Positions 37,383-46,588 of a stretch of 64,000 nt of DNA are shown one piece after another. Made by a program: the position numbers and the translations under genes. Positions within the stretch are counted from its first letter, which is position 1; each line of letters begins with the position of its first letter. The notes beneath the pieces are model-generated. The model saw only the letters and a list, made by a program, of their open reading frames with translations, was not told where the DNA came from and searched no databases. The stretch is from the NCBI GenBank assembly GCA_030949825.1, contig JAUZSC010000040.1, positions 1-64,000 on the forward strand. Direction: 5' to 3'. The DNA is from Sulfurimonas sp. GTDB lineage: Bacteria; Campylobacterota; Campylobacteria; Campylobacterales; Sulfurimonadaceae.

Positions 37383-37949
37383 ATGTACAATAAAGTCATA
37401 TTAGTTGGAAACTTAACGCGTGATATCGAACTTAGATACTCTCAAGCAGGTCTAGGCATAGCAAATACTGCTATTGCCACAAGCCGTAAATTCACTAGCA
37501 ATGGTGAAAAAAAAGAGGAAGTATGTTTTGTAGATATTACATTCTTCGCAAGAAGTGCAGAGATAGCAAACCAATACCTTCGTAAAGGGAGTAAAATCCT
37601 AGTAGAGGGACGACTTAATTTTGACCAATGGGTAGATCAAAGTGGACAAAAACGCTCAAAACACTCTGTTGTAGTTGAAACTATGCAAATGCTAGATTCT
37701 AAGGGAGACAAGCAAGGTGGTGGCGGATATAATGCTCCTGCTCAAGGTGGACAACCTGCGTATCAAGCACCGCAACAACAGCAACAACAAAGTTATCAAG
37801 CGCCGCAACAGCAACAGCAGAGCTACCAAGCACCAGCACAACCGCAGCAACAAGCTTATAACAACCAAGCTAATGCCCAAAGTCGTCAGATGCCTAGCCC
37901 TGATTCTGTTCCTGTGATTGACATCGATGAAGATGAAATTCCATTTTAG
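37383..37949 (+). CDS. ssb: Single-stranded DNA-binding protein
   Basis: 188 residues. OB fold at 1-110 (NKVILVGNLTRDIELRYSQ, KEEVCFVDITFFARSAEIA and YLRKGSKILVEGRL). A Gln/Pro/Ala-rich linker (about 120-170) is built from repeats of SYQAPQQQQQ-type units. The acidic tip IDIDEDEIPF is the usual protein-interaction tail. Middle gene of rpsF-ssb-rpsR. Confidence 0.97.
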   Translation: MYNKVILVGNLTRDIELRYSQAGLGIANTAIATSRKFTSNGEKKEEVCFVDITFFARSAEIANQYLRKGSKILVEGRLNFDQWVDQSGQKRSKHSVVVETMQMLDSKGDKQGGGGYNAPAQGGQPAYQAPQQQQQQSYQAPQQQQQSYQAPAQPQQQAYNNQANAQSRQMPSPDSVPVIDIDEDEIPF

Positions 37950-37976
37950 AAAATAATAGATAATAAAGGAAACACA

Positions 37977-38240
37977 ATGGCAGAAAAAAGAAAATATAAA
38001 AAAAGATTTTGTAAATACTGTGAATCAAAAGTTGATTTTATGGATTACAAAGAAGTTGGAGCATTACGCTTCTCACTTTCAGAAAGATATAAAATCATGC
38101 CTCGTCGTTTAACAGGTAACTGTAAGCGTCACCAAGACATGATTTCAATCGTGATTAAAAGAGCTCGTGCAGCAGCGTTAGTTCCATATACTGTAACTCG
38201 TAAAGCAGTAGTAACTCAACCTTTCGAAAACTTAAGATAG
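37977..38240 (+). CDS. rpsR: Small ribosomal subunit protein bS18
   Basis: 87 residues. The N-terminus [20 protein letters not shown] has a C-x2-C pair, followed by [20 protein letters not shown], the core S18 signature with the final Cys/His; together these could bind zinc. Preceded by AAAGGA. Last gene of its operon, before a strong terminator. Confidence 0.96.
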   Translation: MAEKRKYKKRFCKYCESKVDFMDYKEVGALRFSLSERYKIMPRRLTGNCKRHQDMISIVIKRARAAALVPYTVTRKAVVTQPFENLR

Positions 38241-38256
38241 ACACTTCTTCATATTT

Positions 38257-38284
38257 AAGATAAGAGTTTAGCTCTTATCTTTTA
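38257..38284 (+). terminator. Rho-independent terminator after rpsR
   Basis: A perfect 10-bp stem, AAGATAAGAG at 38257-38266 with CTCTTATCTT at 38272-38281, five-base loop TTTAG, followed by T residues. It ends the rpsF-ssb-rpsR transcript. Confidence 0.85.
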
Positions 38285-38302
38285 TTAGGAATATTTTTTG
38301 CT

Positions 38303-40015
38303 ATGAAGATAGTTATGAAATACATACTAATACTTTTACTCCTCATCCCCTTTTTACAAGCTAAAGAATTTTCTATCATAATAGAGAAACCTTTTAATGA
38401 AGCTCTTTTTGACATAACACAAGATTATGACAGAACAATATCTGCTGTTGGTTTTACAAAAGAGTATAAACAGAGTGCGAATCATAGCACAACATATACA
38501 AATGCTTTTGATTACCTCTCTTCTTTGTCTAACTCTAATGGCTCACAAGTTGCCTTTGTTAAAGTCGATAAACATGCAAATATTCTCATAAATAAACAAA
38601 GCAAGATGTCTAAGTTTTCAAGAGCTGTTGCACTTGTTAAAACACCTTCAAATGGCTACTTTATTGGTGGATATACACTCGATGGTTCACTCCTGATTAC
38701 AAAGCTAGATGCAAATGCAAATGTACTCTTTTCTAAAACATTTGGAACAAAAAATTATGATAGGATGAATAATCTTATTCTTTTAAGTGATGGAGGTGTT
38801 CTTGCAATTGGAAGTGCATCTACCTCGAGGTCACCAAGCGATAGCCTGTTTGAAACAGGACTTGGTCTTAACGATATTTATTTAACACGATTTTCAAAAA
38901 ATGGGCACAAAATATGGAGTAAAAAATACGGTACAAGTCATGATGACAACGGTATAGATGCTGTTGAGGCTAGAGATGGTTCTATCATTGTAGTCAGTAC
39001 AACTTCTTATCATAAAAACAAAAATATAACGCTTATGAGAATTACAGAAAATGGGAATAAAGTATGGCTTAAACAGTTTAAAGAAGAAGACAAAGTAACT
39101 CCGTATAAAATAATCAGACTTCGTGATAACAACTTTTTACTTTCACTCTCTAAACGCAATGAACTAGGAAAAGAACAAATACGCTTAATAAAATTCAACC
39201 TTCAACGAAATATTATGATTGATAAAGAAATTGTTACCTCGTATTCGAGTGCGCTTAAAGATATTAAAGAGTACTCTGATGGAAGCATAATCGGAGTTGG
39301 TTATGTAAAAGACACCTATAACACAGATGCCCTCGTTATGATATTAGATAATACAATGAGCATGCTCCACCAAGAACACTTTGGTGATGAAAACTACGAT
39401 ATGTTCAATGCCCTCACAATCTTGCATAATTCTCAAGCCGCTGTTGCAGGATTAAATACACATCCAGATTCGCAAGAGTCAAATATGTGGATAGCAAAAA
39501 TAAACCGTGATGGAACGATGGCTCAAGTATCTACGAAAATAGAAAACTTTTATCTGATGCTTAAAAAAATATTTGCAGATGAAATTAGGATGGGTACCTT
39601 GCTCATAAAAGAAGATTTAACTATAGAACTTCTAGATGCAAAGTTACTTTTTTCAAGCGGAGAATATAAATTAAACAAAATACAAATCGCATTTATAAAC
39701 AAGTTTTCTAAAAAATTAATTCCCTTTTTGTATGCTCATAAAGAAGCTATAAAAGCTTTAGAAATAAATGGCCATACTTCAAGCGAATGGAGCAACTCAG
39801 ACTTTCCTACAAACTACCTAAACAATGAAAAGCTTTCTATGGGGCGCTCATTCTCAACACTTACGCATTTGTTTTCAAGTCAAGATATGCAAACACAAAA
39901 ATGGTTATCTAAAATTTTAAAAGGGAGTGGTCTTGGGTTTTCTAAGAAGATTGTATTTGATAATGTAGAGTATAAACAGAGGTCTCGAAGAGTATCATTT
40001 AAATTGATACTCTAA
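38303..40015 (+). CDS. Exported propeller-like protein with OmpA-like C-terminus
   Basis: 570 residues with signal peptide (YILILLLLIPFLQAKEF). Residues 60-410 contain repeats of about 45-50 residues with patterns such as GGYTLDGSLLITKLDANANV, LTRFSKNGHKIWSKKYG and RITENGNKVWLKQF, which suggest a beta-propeller of the delta-60/PQQ kind. Residues 440-570 (LLFSSGEYKLNKIQIAFINK, then LEINGHTSS and RSFSTLTHLF) resemble an OmpA-type peptidoglycan-binding domain. It may anchor a surface or periplasmic propeller to the wall. Not matched to a named protein. Confidence 0.72.
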   Translation: MKIVMKYILILLLLIPFLQAKEFSIIIEKPFNEALFDITQDYDRTISAVGFTKEYKQSANHSTTYTNAFDYLSSLSNSNGSQVAFVKVDKHANILINKQSKMSKFSRAVALVKTPSNGYFIGGYTLDGSLLITKLDANANVLFSKTFGTKNYDRMNNLILLSDGGVLAIGSASTSRSPSDSLFETGLGLNDIYLTRFSKNGHKIWSKKYGTSHDDNGIDAVEARDGSIIVVSTTSYHKNKNITLMRITENGNKVWLKQFKEEDKVTPYKIIRLRDNNFLLSLSKRNELGKEQIRLIKFNLQRNIMIDKEIVTSYSSALKDIKEYSDGSIIGVGYVKDTYNTDALVMILDNTMSMLHQEHFGDENYDMFNALTILHNSQAAVAGLNTHPDSQESNMWIAKINRDGTMAQVSTKIENFYLMLKKIFADEIRMGTLLIKEDLTIELLDAKLLFSSGEYKLNKIQIAFINKFSKKLIPFLYAHKEAIKALEINGHTSSEWSNSDFPTNYLNNEKLSMGRSFSTLTHLFSSQDMQTQKWLSKILKGSGLGFSKKIVFDNVEYKQRSRRVSFKLIL

Positions 40016-40027
40016 AAGTTTAAAGGA

Positions 40028-40367
40028 TTAACCACAAGAAGGAATGTCACCATCTGAAGCATATTTCCATACGAAATCATAAAGATTAGTTACATCTTTT
40101 TCTTTCATTTTCTTAATTTTTTTCTCACCATGAGGACAAAGCGCTATCCATTCTGCACTTAAACTACCAGCATCTTTAATGCTTGTCCATTCGCTACGAT
40201 TATGCTTTGTTGCAAGTGAAGCACCATTTTTAAGACCATCTTTTTTTACAAGCTTTTAACTTTTTAAGATAATATTTTTGACCTTTTTTAGCATCAGCCG
40301 ATACTGTAGTCGTAAACATTGTACTTGCTACGAATGCAGCTAATAATAATGAACTCATTTTTGTCAT
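40028..40367 (-). CDS. Small secreted protein, one frameshift
   Basis: Joined product of about 112 residues with a clear signal peptide (SSLLLAAFVASTMFTTTVSA) and start MTKMSS after AAAAGGAAA. The mature part has KKGQKYYLKKLKACKKDGLK, SEWTSIKDAGSLSAEWIALC, PHG and a C-terminal Cys (IPSCG). It has the length and helical feel of a class I cytochrome c but no CxxCH, so it is not predicted to bind haem in the usual way. The T run 40241-40247 has one base too many. This frame is easily missed by gene finders. Confidence 0.6.
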
Positions 40368-40480
40368 TTTTTTTCCTTTTGATTGTGATAAAGATGTGAC
40401 ATTCTACATCTTTTTTAATAAATTACTCATTAAACTTGAGGTGAGAGAAGTATAGACCCAAATTGTGAAATGATTGTGAA

Positions 40481-40786
40481 TTAATTAGCGATTCTAAAAC
40501 TAAGTCGTGTTTTATCTTGTTTAAATTTTTTGTAAAGTTTAAATTTTGCCTTTTCTAATTCTTCTACCGTATATGAAAATGCTTCCCCTATTTTTTCATC
40601 GCTAAGCGCAGCACTATCCATTGCAAAAAGCTTTAGCTCTTTTTTCGTCAACTTCGCTTTTAAAATTCCGTAGAGTTCTTTCTCGTCTTCTATCAAATTA
40701 ATCGCTTCTATTTGCGTGTATTTTGCAAGTTCCTCACGAAAGTTATTTTCCTCGTTATACTGTCTCCATACTGTACTATCTAGCAT
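40481..40786 (-). CDS. Hypothetical protein, 101 aa, downstream of serB
   Basis: Helical, charged protein (NNFREELAKYTQIEAINLIE, then TKKELKLFAMDSAALSDEKI and YTVEELEKAKFKLYKKFKQD). The second half, with an ordered series of short helices, might be a small DNA-binding or sigma-like helical unit, but I cannot name it. Its ATG overlaps the serB stop by one base, so the two are co-transcribed and probably translationally coupled. Confidence 0.65.
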   Translation of the reverse strand: MLDSTVWRQYNEENNFREELAKYTQIEAINLIEDEKELYGILKAKLTKKELKLFAMDSAALSDEKIGEAFSYTVEELEKAKFKLYKKFKQDKTRLSFRIAN

Positions 40787-41409
40787 TAAATCTTCTCCAA
40801 TATTTGTGTTAAATCTTTTTCATTTATGATTATATTTGCTTCTTTTTGCAGGATTTCTCGTGCACAAAAAGCTACTCTCGTGCCAGCATGCGCAAACATA
40901 GACAAATCATTTGCCCCATCTCCACATACAAGCGTTTCTTCTTCACTCACTCCAAGAATATTTTGAATACGAGTAAGCATATCACCCTTTGAGTAATTAA
41001 ACATCATATCACCACCAACTAAACCTGTTAGTTTTCCATCTTTTTCATGTAAAACATTTGAAAAATCTGCGTCATATCCTAAAATATCTTTCGCGTAGCC
41101 CGTTGCTGAGCGAAAACCACCAGAAAAACAGACAACTGTCATTCCTCTTTTTTTAAGTTCGGCTATGGTTTCTTTTGCACCTGGCATAAAGGGGAGGTTT
41201 TCGCTTATTTTTTTCACAACTGAATAATCAAGCCCTTTTAAAAGCCCTACTCTTTGTTGCAAAGACTCAAAAAAATCAAGTCTACCACTCATTGCTTCTT
41301 CGGTAATTAAGGCAACTTTTTCACCGATTCCTAATTCTTCTGCAAAGAAGTCAATCGTTTCGCCATCCATCAGTGTGGAATCAAAATCAAAAACAGCTAG
41401 TTTTAGCAT
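40786..41409 (-). CDS. serB: Phosphoserine phosphatase
   Basis: Last step of serine synthesis. 207-residue HAD hydrolase: motif I VFDFDSTLMDGETID (nucleophile Asp 8, acid Asp 10), motif II CFSGGFRSA, motif III Lys at KLTGLVGGDMM/YSKGDML, motif IV VCGDGANDLSMFAHA. Single-domain form without the ACT domain found in E. coli SerB. Followed by an unknown gene that overlaps its stop. Confidence 0.94.
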   Translation of the reverse strand: MLKLAVFDFDSTLMDGETIDFFAEELGIGEKVALITEEAMSGRLDFFESLQQRVGLLKGLDYSVVKKISENLPFMPGAKETIAELKKRGMTVVCFSGGFRSATGYAKDILGYDADFSNVLHEKDGKLTGLVGGDMMFNYSKGDMLTRIQNILGVSEEETLVCGDGANDLSMFAHAGTRVAFCAREILQKEANIIINEKDLTQILEKI

Positions 41410-41464
41410 ATATTTTTCTCTCTTTTAGTTATAATTACGCAATTATACCCATTTAGGATTTTTT

Positions 41465-42376
41465 TTGTTTGATACACTCATAGATAAACTACAAAATAGC
41501 ACTTATATAACGCTTGAAACTACGCCAGGGCATTCACCTCAGTTTACGCCTATCGTAGATAAGATTCAAGCTCTTGGACTCCAAAACCTTGTGGATGGTT
41601 TTTCGACAACAGACAACCCTCTTGCAAAGTTAAAGTACAATGCACTTTTTGCAGCCAAAATTTTACAAGAACGATTTAACAAGCCCGTCATCGCAACAAT
41701 GAGTATGCGTGACAGAAATAAAATAGCACTTCAATCAGATTTACTCGGAAGCAATGAAGTAGATATACGCGCTATTTTAGCTCTCACTGGCGACCCTGCG
41801 ACCATAAGTGACCAACCCCATGCCAAAGGTGTTTTTGAAGGAGACAGTACACTTCTTTTAGACATCATCTCAGCTTTTAACTCCGGTATGAATTACGCAG
41901 GTAAACCTTTTAAAGATAAACCAAAAGAGATATACCCGTTTGCAGTTGTTAACTCGTATGCAAAAAACCCTAAAACATTACAAAAAAAGATGCAAAAGAA
42001 AATTAAACACGGAGCACTTGGAATTATTACACAACCTGTATATGATTTAGAAAATGCAAAGCAACTTGTAGAACTCAACGAAGCAGCAAATGCTGACTGT
42101 TGTCCAGAGTACAAACGAGCCGAACTAATCTTAGGGATTTTCCCTATTACTAAACTCAGAACTGCACAGTTTTTATCTGCACATGTTCCAGGGATTCATG
42201 TTCCAGATGCATGGATAGATAAACTAAGAATAGCTAATGCTAAAAGCGTAGAAGAAGAATATAAAGTAGGATTCGAGTTAAGCAAAAAGCTTTTTGATGA
42301 GATTAAAGCATTGCATCCAAAGATTCACCTCATGACAGCAAACCAATTTCAACTCGCGCACGACATACTCGTATAA
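41465..42376 (+). CDS. Methylenetetrahydrofolate reductase family protein
   Basis: 303 residues from a TTG start at 41465 with AGGA at 41452-41455. TIM-barrel MTHFR-like protein: TYITLETTPGHSPQFTPIVD at the N-terminus (the Glu corresponds to the proton donor), STTDNPLAKLKYNALFAAKI, ALTGDPATISDQPHAKGVFE at the folate/FAD face, and GALGIITQPVYDLENAKQLV. It is a divergent member, and some relatives serve C1 carbon pathways and not methionine synthesis. A TATAAT lies near 41431. It is followed by serS after 12 bases. Confidence 0.8.
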   Translation: MFDTLIDKLQNSTYITLETTPGHSPQFTPIVDKIQALGLQNLVDGFSTTDNPLAKLKYNALFAAKILQERFNKPVIATMSMRDRNKIALQSDLLGSNEVDIRAILALTGDPATISDQPHAKGVFEGDSTLLLDIISAFNSGMNYAGKPFKDKPKEIYPFAVVNSYAKNPKTLQKKMQKKIKHGALGIITQPVYDLENAKQLVELNEAANADCCPEYKRAELILGIFPITKLRTAQFLSAHVPGIHVPDAWIDKLRIANAKSVEEEYKVGFELSKKLFDEIKALHPKIHLMTANQFQLAHDILV

Positions 42377-42388
42377 ACAAGGAAAAAA

Positions 42389-43639
42389 ATGATTGATTTA
42401 AAACTATTACAAAAAGATTTCGAGGGGATGAGTGAAAAGCTTATCCGCAAAGGTGTTGAGCTTACTCTACTTGAACAACTCAAAACAAAAAATGAAGAAC
42501 TAATACGAGCAAAACAAAACTTTGAGAAACTTCAAGCATTACAAAACTCTATGAGTAAAGAGTTTGGCGCTTACAAACGCGAGGGCAAAGATATAACTGA
42601 GCTTAAGGCAAAGGTAGATGCTAACAAAATAGAGATTACAAAAGTTCTTGATATTCAAAGAGAAAAACAAGAAGAGTTAGAATCTATGGCAATGGCTATA
42701 CCAAATGTTCCAGATGACACAGTACCAGATGGTGCAGATGAAAATGACAATGTTGAGCTTAAAAAAGTTCTTAGTCCTAAAGAGTTTTCCTTCACACCAA
42801 AAGAGCATTGGGAACTAGCAGAACAAAATGGATGGATAGACTTTGAGCGTGGTGTAAAACTAGCTACAAGTCGTTTTTCTGTTTCTTTTGGAATGGGTGC
42901 AAAACTCGAACGCGCTTTAATAAACTACATGCTTAACTTTAACTCTGCTCGTGGATTTGAAGAAGTAAGTGTTCCTGCTCTTGTAAACCGTACAGCCCTT
43001 GAAGGAACAGGTCAACTTCCTAAGTTTGAAGATGATTTGTACAAGATGGACGGTCAGGATTTATTTTTGATTCCAACGGCAGAAGTGCCAGTAACAAACC
43101 TCTATCAAGATGAGATTTTAGCATCTGATGCCTTACCTAAAAAAATGACAGCATATACCTCTTGTTTTAGAAAAGAAGCAGGAGCAGCAGGTCGTGACAC
43201 TCGTGGAATGATAAGACAACACCAATTTCATAAAGTTGAACTTGTAACGCTTTGTAAACCTGAACAAAGTGAAGCTATCTTTGATGAGATGGTATCATGC
43301 GCATCTGATATACTAACCGCACTCGAACTTCCCCACCGCATAGTAAACCTCTGCACAGGTGACTTAGGCTTCTCCGCAGCTCACACAACTGACATAGAAG
43401 TATGGTTACCAGGTCAAGACCAATACCGTGAAATCTCTTCTATAAGTAACACAAGACAGTTCCAAGCACGACGAGCAAAAATCCGTTATAAAGATGCAAA
43501 GAAAAATAGCTTTGTAAATACACTTAATGGGAGTTCTCTCGCTGTTGGACGTACTTTGGTTGCTATTATGGAGAATTATCAAAATGAAGATGGAAGTATT
43601 GATATTCCTGAGGTTTTGAAGCCTTATTTGGGAATCTAG
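42389..43639 (+). CDS. serS: Seryl-tRNA synthetase
   Basis: 416 residues, class II synthetase. N-terminal antiparallel coiled-coil tRNA-binding arm (about 1-105). Motif 2 [20 protein letters not shown] at about 258-277, motif 3 [20 protein letters not shown] at about 373-392. Full length and intact. The start follows AAGGAA. Confidence 0.97.
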   Translation: MIDLKLLQKDFEGMSEKLIRKGVELTLLEQLKTKNEELIRAKQNFEKLQALQNSMSKEFGAYKREGKDITELKAKVDANKIEITKVLDIQREKQEELESMAMAIPNVPDDTVPDGADENDNVELKKVLSPKEFSFTPKEHWELAEQNGWIDFERGVKLATSRFSVSFGMGAKLERALINYMLNFNSARGFEEVSVPALVNRTALEGTGQLPKFEDDLYKMDGQDLFLIPTAEVPVTNLYQDEILASDALPKKMTAYTSCFRKEAGAAGRDTRGMIRQHQFHKVELVTLCKPEQSEAIFDEMVSCASDILTALELPHRIVNLCTGDLGFSAAHTTDIEVWLPGQDQYREISSISNTRQFQARRAKIRYKDAKKNSFVNTLNGSSLAVGRTLVAIMENYQNEDGSIDIPEVLKPYLGI

Positions 43640-43642
43640 CTT

Positions 43643-43663
43643 AGAGTGCGCTTAATGCACTCT
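43643..43663. terminator. Hairpin between convergent serS and DUF302-like gene
   Basis: AGAGTGC at 43643-43649 pairs with GCACTCT at 43657-43663, seven-base loop, followed on the plus strand by TTACAAT. The stem could work in both directions between these convergent genes, but the T tract is weak. Confidence 0.5.
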
Positions 43664-43680
43664 TTACAATACTAGGAATA

Positions 43681-44616
43681 TCAATTCTTCGTAACATCTT
43701 TCAAAATATTTTCATAGACGCTTTGCGTTTGTAAAAGTCCGTCTATGGAAGCTTTACCTTCTATGTTGGCACTGTTTATCCAGTTATAAATAGATGCAAA
43801 CCCCATCACAATTTTATCTTCATTTTTTTTCTTGTATATCATTGTTGTGCATGGTCCTAAAGCTGCTGCTTGGGGTTCTACTTTTACTACGATTCTTAGA
43901 ACATCCATTTTACATATTGCATATGTTACATAAAAGTCATAAGGGGAATCTTCACCTAAATCATCGCTTAAGTCAAAATAACTAGGCATCGCAAAACCGG
44001 CCTCACCAAACTTTTCTTCAAACTCTTCTTCTAGCTCTTCCCGAATATCTTCAAAGTCTGCATCTTTATCTTTGATATTAAGTGTGTATTTTGTTAGAAA
44101 ATTTCTTTCTTGCACCTTACGCTTCTTGTTGTAGTAATCCACAGCACTTGGAAAAAGTGTTCTTATTACTTCTACAACAGCGTCTTCTAAATCGTGTAAG
44201 CCCTGTAAATTTTTTCCAAGAATTCTAGCCTGAGCATCTGCGGTTACTACGACTAGATGCAAATCATCTTCATCAAGTTTTTGATAAACAATCATGCCCA
44301 TTGGTACTAAAACTCCAGCATCTGCTTCTTTTTTAAGAAGATTTAATGTTATGTCTTTATGGTAAAAAGATATATTGCTATATATTTTAAAATTATTATC
44401 TTTATAAATATCTAGAAGTTCAGCTTGAATATTCGCATTTTCTCCAATAACAAAGCCATTTGATTTCAAAGCCTCTTCAATCATTTTAGCATCGATACTC
44501 AGATCTTTATTATCAACTGTAAATATCAAAAAGTCTCCATTTTTTTGACTTTTTGTATCCAAACCACTAGCAATCAACATCCCTAGCATTACAAACAATA
44601 TGACGATAACTTTCAT
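43681..44616 (-). CDS. Exported DUF302-like protein, paralogue 2
   Basis: 311 residues with signal peptide (VIVILFVMLGMLIASGLDT). It shows the same two-half layout as the product of 35758-36666: FTVDNKDLSIDAKMIEEALK at the start and PYDFYVTYAICKMDVLRIVV with PCTTMIYKKKNEDKIVMGFA at the end. In both, an acidic segment rich in EELEE/EEKF precedes MPSYFDLSDDLG. Two separated paralogues kept in one 10-kb stretch imply distinct substrates or conditions. Intact. Confidence 0.7.
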   Translation of the reverse strand: MKVIVILFVMLGMLIASGLDTKSQKNGDFLIFTVDNKDLSIDAKMIEEALKSNGFVIGENANIQAELLDIYKDNNFKIYSNISFYHKDITLNLLKKEADAGVLVPMGMIVYQKLDEDDLHLVVVTADAQARILGKNLQGLHDLEDAVVEVIRTLFPSAVDYYNKKRKVQERNFLTKYTLNIKDKDADFEDIREELEEEFEEKFGEAGFAMPSYFDLSDDLGEDSPYDFYVTYAICKMDVLRIVVKVEPQAAALGPCTTMIYKKKNEDKIVMGFASIYNWINSANIEGKASIDGLLQTQSVYENILKDVTKN

Positions 44617-44724
44617 AAAAACTCCTCATTTAGATGAATATTTTAGCTAAAATAAAAAAATCATTTACACAGTTAATCTATTAAGCGTATAATAAAACAA
44701 ATTTAATACATATGAGACTTTAAA

Positions 44725-45723
44725 ATGGATACTAAATTACAAGAAAAAATATTAGATTTATGGGTTTGTGATGTTGAAACAATAAGAATCATAGGTAAAA
44801 CTAAGATTACTCCTTCTCAATTTAAGAAAATGTTTGCTGCTAAAATTTTTCAATATCTCCTTGATGTTTATACTAAAAAAACACAACTAGGCGATTGTCC
44901 TGTTGTTTTTGCGATGTTAACTATTTTTAAGAGAAGTAATTTATCCATTACTGAGATACACCATGTTTGTGATACTTTTAAATTACAACTCACGCTTGTT
45001 TTATTTGAAAACAATGAAGCTGAGCTAGCTACACAACTCCTTGGTATTCTTCGGGAAAACTTTAAAGGTGTTTTAAAATCATTTATGGATATTAAATACG
45101 ATATTAATATTGGAGAGCTTAGTATTGTAAACGAAGGTAATTATTTGACCGCCAACACTTGTGCAATCCAGCCAGAGATAGAGATTAAAGACAAGGTAGA
45201 ACTGGAAGAATCTTTTAATTCTTCAGAAGAAAGTGACTATATTAAAAACTATGTCAACACTGCTGAGACCGAAGAAGAATTTGAAATCATTCATAAGACT
45301 TTAACGGGTGAAATACTCGATGACTTTAACGATACAAATGAAATGTTCTTTAACTTAGCTGTTTTAGAAGATACTTATACTCCAAAATACCATGAACTTC
45401 TCTCAAATTCTATAGATATTTATATATCTATATTTTTAGATTTACTCTTCTTTAATAAAATCACAACATCCCTTAATGATCTGAAATATTTAATTGCAGA
45501 CATTAGTATTTACTCAGATGATCAACTCTCAATTATGAAACAATTAACTGAGTCTTTGATGCAAAACTTGAGTAACTGGAAAGAAGAAATAATTGACAAT
45601 AAAAATAAAGCGATTCACTACTATGATGATGCAATACTCGGTGATATTGAGCAGCTTAAAGTTATGATTGCTCCAGAAAATGATGATAATGGGGAAGACT
45701 TAGATGATATCTTTGACTTTTAA
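44725..45723 (+). CDS. Hypothetical protein, 332 aa
   Basis: Soluble, acidic, mostly helical protein. An N-terminal domain (about 1-110) has TKITPSQFKKMFAAKIFQYL; an acidic low-complexity linker (about 145-185) joins a C-terminal helical domain and a very acidic tail (PENDDNGEDLDDIFDF). No signal, no catalytic motif that I recognise. Starts after a promoter-like TATAAT near 44690. A 57-residue frame overlaps its end in a different phase. Confidence 0.68.
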   Translation: MDTKLQEKILDLWVCDVETIRIIGKTKITPSQFKKMFAAKIFQYLLDVYTKKTQLGDCPVVFAMLTIFKRSNLSITEIHHVCDTFKLQLTLVLFENNEAELATQLLGILRENFKGVLKSFMDIKYDINIGELSIVNEGNYLTANTCAIQPEIEIKDKVELEESFNSSEESDYIKNYVNTAETEEEFEIIHKTLTGEILDDFNDTNEMFFNLAVLEDTYTPKYHELLSNSIDIYISIFLDLLFFNKITTSLNDLKYLIADISIYSDDQLSIMKQLTESLMQNLSNWKEEIIDNKNKAIHYYDDAILGDIEQLKVMIAPENDDNGEDLDDIFDF

Positions 45724-45877
45724 AAAAGAGTTTCAAGACTTCATCATCAGCACGCAAGAACAAGAGAAACAAATCAAGATGAAGGCATCTGCTGATTATG
45801 TAGAGTACATTAAAGAGCACGATAAAGAAGCGTATAAAAAGTACTTAAGTTATTCTACTTACTTGAAATGTATTTAA
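45704..45877 (+). CDS. Small overlapping ORF, 57 aa
   Basis: ATG 45704 lies 20 bases inside the end of the 332-aa gene, in another frame. The product is MISLTFKKEFQDFIISTQEQ, then KMKASADYVEYIKEHDKEAY and a short tail, charged and helical. The stop-start overlap and protein-like composition suggest a coupled small gene. Its last four bases overlap the end of the convergent Cys-rich gene. Family unknown. Confidence 0.5.
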   Translation: MISLTFKKEFQDFIISTQEQEKQIKMKASADYVEYIKEHDKEAYKKYLSYSTYLKCI

Positions 45878-46180
45878 TTCTTCGTATCTGCTGTAGATTC
45901 TAAAGACCAGTCATCAGTAGAGCCGCATCCTGTATCACAACTCACGCCAGTACTGCATCCTGAGACATAGGTAGCGTTTATTGCGACTGTTATTACGAAG
46001 GTATCACCCTCACCTCTTTGTGTCTCAAAAATATGTTGTCCACAAAATTCTTCATTCATAAACTCAGATACAATATTTGCATATGTATATGCCTCTTGCT
46101 GTGTTTTAAATGTCATGTTATTTGAATATTCACTTTTTTTTAAAACATCCACATTCTTTTTCCATTTTTACTGTATACAT
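45874..46180 (-). CDS. Cys-rich small protein, one frameshift
   Basis: Joined product of about 101 residues from ATG 46180 (MYTVKMEKECGCFKKSEYSN) with AGGAAAAGGAAA upstream. The body TQQEAYTYANIVSEFMNEEF is helical, followed by a beta segment (TFVITVAINATYV) and a Cys-rich tail, GCSTGVSCDTGCGSTDDW. Six to seven Cys suggest metal binding. The eight-T run 46134-46141 has one base too many; without it the frame could start only at 46152 and would lose the ECGC segment. Confidence 0.6.
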
Positions 46181-46255
46181 ATTTATTTCCTTTTCCTGAT
46201 TATATAGCGAAAGTATAACTTGGAATATTTAAGCCCGAAATAAGTATAATACTTA

Positions 46256-46588
46256 ATGTTAAAATTATTTATATTCATCAGTTTACTAGCATCTACTTAC
46301 GCATCTGCTGGGACACTTAAAAGAGCCGACAGATATTACAACTGCAATAAAACACAAAAAGCTATTGAGTACTATAAAAAAGCTTGTGATGAGGGTGTTC
46401 AAGAAGGTTGCGATAGATACGATGAACTTGAGAGTCCAATAACAAAAGCCTTTACACTTATAAGTCAAAGCAGAGGTGAAGAAGCTATGCCTTATCTAAA
46501 ACAAGCATGTGCGGAAGGTTTTTCATGGGCTTGTACTATGTATGAATCTTCTACAGGTGAAACAGTGAAACTTAAGCCTCACAACTAG
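46256..46588 (+). CDS. Exported Sel1-like/TPR small protein
   Basis: 110 residues with signal peptide (LFIFISLLASTYASAG). Two Sel1-type repeats are visible: NKTQKAIEYYKKACDEGVQE with GCDRYDEL, and RGEEAMPYLKQACAEGFSWA with CTMYES. The paired Cys within and after each repeat is the usual Cys-rich Sel1 (Hcp-like) pattern of Campylobacterota. Periplasmic protein-binding role likely. Its 3' end overlaps the perR-like gene by 17 bases on the opposite strand. Confidence 0.75.
   Translation: MLKLFIFISLLASTYASAGTLKRADRYYNCNKTQKAIEYYKKACDEGVQEGCDRYDELESPITKAFTLISQSRGEEAMPYLKQACAEGFSWACTMYESSTGETVKLKPHN

Noticed and set aside
37730..37865. Short repeats in ssb as a possible CRISPR or regulatory repeat
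   Set aside because: They encode the Gln/Pro-rich SSB linker (YQAPQQQ units) in frame and have no spacer structure.
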